From Cyanophora paradoxa (lineage: Eukaryota > Glaucocystophyceae > Cyanophorales > Cyanophoraceae): a DNA stretch of 64,000 nucleotides. Of this stretch, positions 62,170 through 64,000 are shown one piece after another; within the stretch, counting starts at the first letter, position 1; each line of letters opens with the position of its first letter. The notes under the pieces are model-generated. The model was given only the letters and a program-made list of their open reading frames with translations, had not been told where the DNA came from and did no database searches. The DNA lies in assembly GCA_004431415.1 (NCBI GenBank), contig QPMI01000023.1:1-64000 (forward strand). Reading direction: 5' to 3'. The translations under genes were made by a program, and so were the position numbers.

Positions 62170-64000
62170 CTAAGCGGGGGGGAAGAGGAGGCGGCGGAGG
62201 GCGGCGGCGAGGCCGCGCGCCGCCGCGTCCGCGTCCCCGCCCTCCACGAATTCGAGGGCGCAGGGCTCCCCCTCGGCCCCGGCCCCCAGCATCGCCCTGC
62301 AGCCGGGCGCGCGTCTCAGAGCAAACGTACAAACCAAAGGAAGAGAAGGGGGGCGCACTCGTGGCTCGGGGAGAAGGCGAGGGCCTCGCGGGGCCGGAGG
62401 AGCACGGGCAGCTTCGGGAGCCGCGGCCGCAGGTTGTAGTGCGCGTACTGCCGCCCCGCCCCAACAGCATTAGAGCCAGCCTCGACAACATCGAGCTTGA
62501 AAAGAAGCGCTTATAAACTCTTAATAAAATCGAGTCAACCTCAAGAACCTCGAGCGTTTTAGGAAGTTCTTATAAGAAGCAAAGAAGCTGTTATAAGCAT
62601 CTTAATAGAATCAATTAGCGGACCTTGAGCTCGTCGTCGGCCTCGTTGGAGGCGAGGTAGGCGGGGGAGAGGAAGGCCGCCAGCGCCCGCGCCTGCCCAG
62701 AGCCGCCAGCTCAGCTTAGCTCAGCTCAGCTCAGCTCAGATCAGAAGGGGCGGGGGGCGGGGGGCGGGGGCGGGGGCGGGCCTGGGACATGGCGACGCCG
62801 ACCTCCATGAGCCAGCCCCGCCCGGGCGCCAGGTTCCGGTCCACCCTGCGCGTTCGCCCCGCCCCGCGGCGTCAGGCCCGGCTTCTCCAGGGCGATATGG
62901 ACCTAGGCGGGGGAGGGGCCCGGGGCGCGGGGGCACGCGACAGAGACGCCGCCGCGTCTTATAGTCTTTAGCTGCACCCTTTAATGATCTAACGATCCTT
63001 ACTAAGCTCCGCCCTTGGCGATCTGGACCAAGGCCCAGATCCGGGCGCGGGCGAGTGCGCGCACCAGACGGAGAAGCCGGCGCGCTCGAGGCGCTCGACG
63101 CAGCGCAGCACCAGCTCCCGGTCCTCCGCCGCGTACGACTGCCGAGGTGGGGAGGGGGTACGTGAGCGAAGGGGGGATGGAGGAGGGGGGGGGGGGCGCA
63201 CCACGAAGAGGTCGTACTTCTTCCCGTCGTCCGCCTTCATCGCGCCCCTGAGCGAACGAAGTGAGGATGGGGGGAGGGGGAGGGGGTACGGGGGTATGCG
63301 GGCCGCACCGAATGCGGGTCTCGCCGCAGGCGAAGACGCCGCGGACGCTGTCCACGAGGGAGTGTACCCAGGAAGGGCCCGCGGGGGCGGAGGCCGCGGG
63401 GCCGATCGCGACGGCGGCGTCGGAGGCGGTCCCCGGGCCCGAGGCGGAGGCGGAGGACGAGGAGGGCGTGCCGGGTGGGCCGGAGGGGGCCGACGCCGCA
63501 CGAGAGAGGAGCGCCGGGCTGCCGCAGGAGGTCAAGAGCGGTTCGATAAAAAGAACGGGGAGGTTCTAGATAAATCAAATAGATTGAAAAAGGCTTCAAT
63601 CTCGATCCTAGCCTTTATCTCGGACCTTCATCTTTATCTCTTAGATACAAAGGACGCAGATTTAGATTAGTTAGATAGAGAACAGGGCACGGATTTGTAT
63701 AACAGTTAGACAACAGTTGGAGCTCGGACCAACAGTTAGACAAAAAGGGCTCGGACCTGGCGGGGGTTCCGGAGCGGGCGAGAAGGGAGGGCGAGCCCGG
63801 GACCGGGGCCGCCAGCGCCGCCGCCTCGCGCGCCGCCTCCTGCGCGAACGGAGTGAGGATGGGGGGGGGGGAGCAAGGGACGGAAACGGTGTACCCGGGC
63901 GGCCTCGCGGCGGTGGGCGGAGCGGGAGAGGGCGATCACCTGCGGCCGCCTCAGCGGAGCAGCAGACGCGGGGGCGAGAGGCTTTGAGGTCGCCCCAGTT
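62170..64000 (-). CDS. TIR-domain protein, C-terminal part (gene runs off right edge)
   Basis: Exons read leftwards: up to 63895, 63839-63757, 63518-63309, 63247-63202, 63138-63065, 62845-62782, 62692-62624, 62447-62359, 62314-62170 (stop TAG 62172-62170). Every join keeps the frame. An Ala/Pro/Ser-rich region and a helix (WVHSLVDSVRGVFACG) precede the TIR domain: KKYDLFV|SYAAEDRELVLRCVE (betaA-alphaA), GFSVW|VDRNLAPGRGW (betaB and BB-loop), ALAAFLSPAYLASNEADDELK (betaC to alphaC). The Glu in DDEL fits the position of the catalytic Glu of NAD-cleaving TIR domains. The intron after VAMSQ (62781-62693) uses a GC donor. TIR proteins act in immune signalling or NAD+ depletion in animals, plants and bacteria. 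Its role here is unknown. Confidence 0.8.
62693..62781 (-). other. GC-AG intron within the TIR domain
   Basis: The minus-strand donor reads CCCAG|gcccgc and the acceptor ggcag|GCGCGG. The join is phase 0 (MSQ|ARALAAF) and restores the TIR fold. The intron contains a repeated agctg array (62708-62738 on the plus strand, ctcagctcag type). Confidence 0.65.
63560..63750. repeat. short AT-rich repeats in an intron of the TIR gene
   Basis: Two direct copies of aacagttagacaa (63701 and 63731) and flanking tagat/ttatct-rich sequence between TIR-gene exons. This is probably intron sequence with slippage repeats. Confidence 0.6.

Overview
This window is nuclear DNA of a GC-rich unicellular eukaryote, probably a microalga or another free-living protist. 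The evidence is short GT-AG introns (about 57-75 nt, many starting gtgcg), a polycystin-type cation channel, a TIR-domain protein, a very large modular surface protein with Ser-Pro linkers, and a complete Ty3/gypsy LTR retrotransposon. The species cannot be named from sequence alone.

Layout. (1) 1-8.1 kb: two divergent intron-containing genes, one on the minus strand with a P-loop/SF3-like ATPase core and one on the plus strand of unknown function. They share a short helical module. (2) 8.2-10.4 kb: a compact, almost intron-free cluster with a frameshifted YqaJ/lambda-type exonuclease and tandemly duplicated, overlapping small ORFs. It looks like a virus-derived or virus-like insertion. (3) 10.4-12.5 kb: no gene seen. 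(4) 12.5-35.5 kb: one giant plus-strand multi-exon gene encoding a secreted/membrane protein (Kelch-like propellers, ConA/LamG-like domains alternating with Ser-Pro linkers, Ser/Thr-rich Ig-like modules, a vWA-like domain, C-terminal membrane segments). Its LamG exon pair is amplified in near-identical tandem copies. (5) 36.3-50.9 kb: a truncated duplicate of the locus at 60.3-62.3 kb, interrupted by a 618-bp LTR-like insertion in an exon and by a 12,169-bp Ty3/gypsy element in an intron. (6) 51-53 kb: mostly simple and repetitive non-coding DNA. (7) 53.9-57.7 kb: a polycystin-2-like channel. (8) about 58-62 kb: a multi-exon gene of unknown family, the parent of the duplicate. (9) 62.17 kb to the right edge: a minus-strand gene with a C-terminal TIR domain whose putative catalytic Glu is kept. 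It is convergent with gene 8.

How the parts relate. The giant surface protein and the polycystin channel could be a receptor/channel pair of the polycystin-1/polycystin-2 kind, but this is inference. The TIR gene and its neighbour were duplicated together, and the second copy then became a landing site for retroelements. Many reading frames need one-base corrections, and where near-identical copies can be compared the differences are almost all one-base losses in C or G runs. Part of the apparent gene decay may therefore be sequencing error, and exon joins marked approximate should be read that way.
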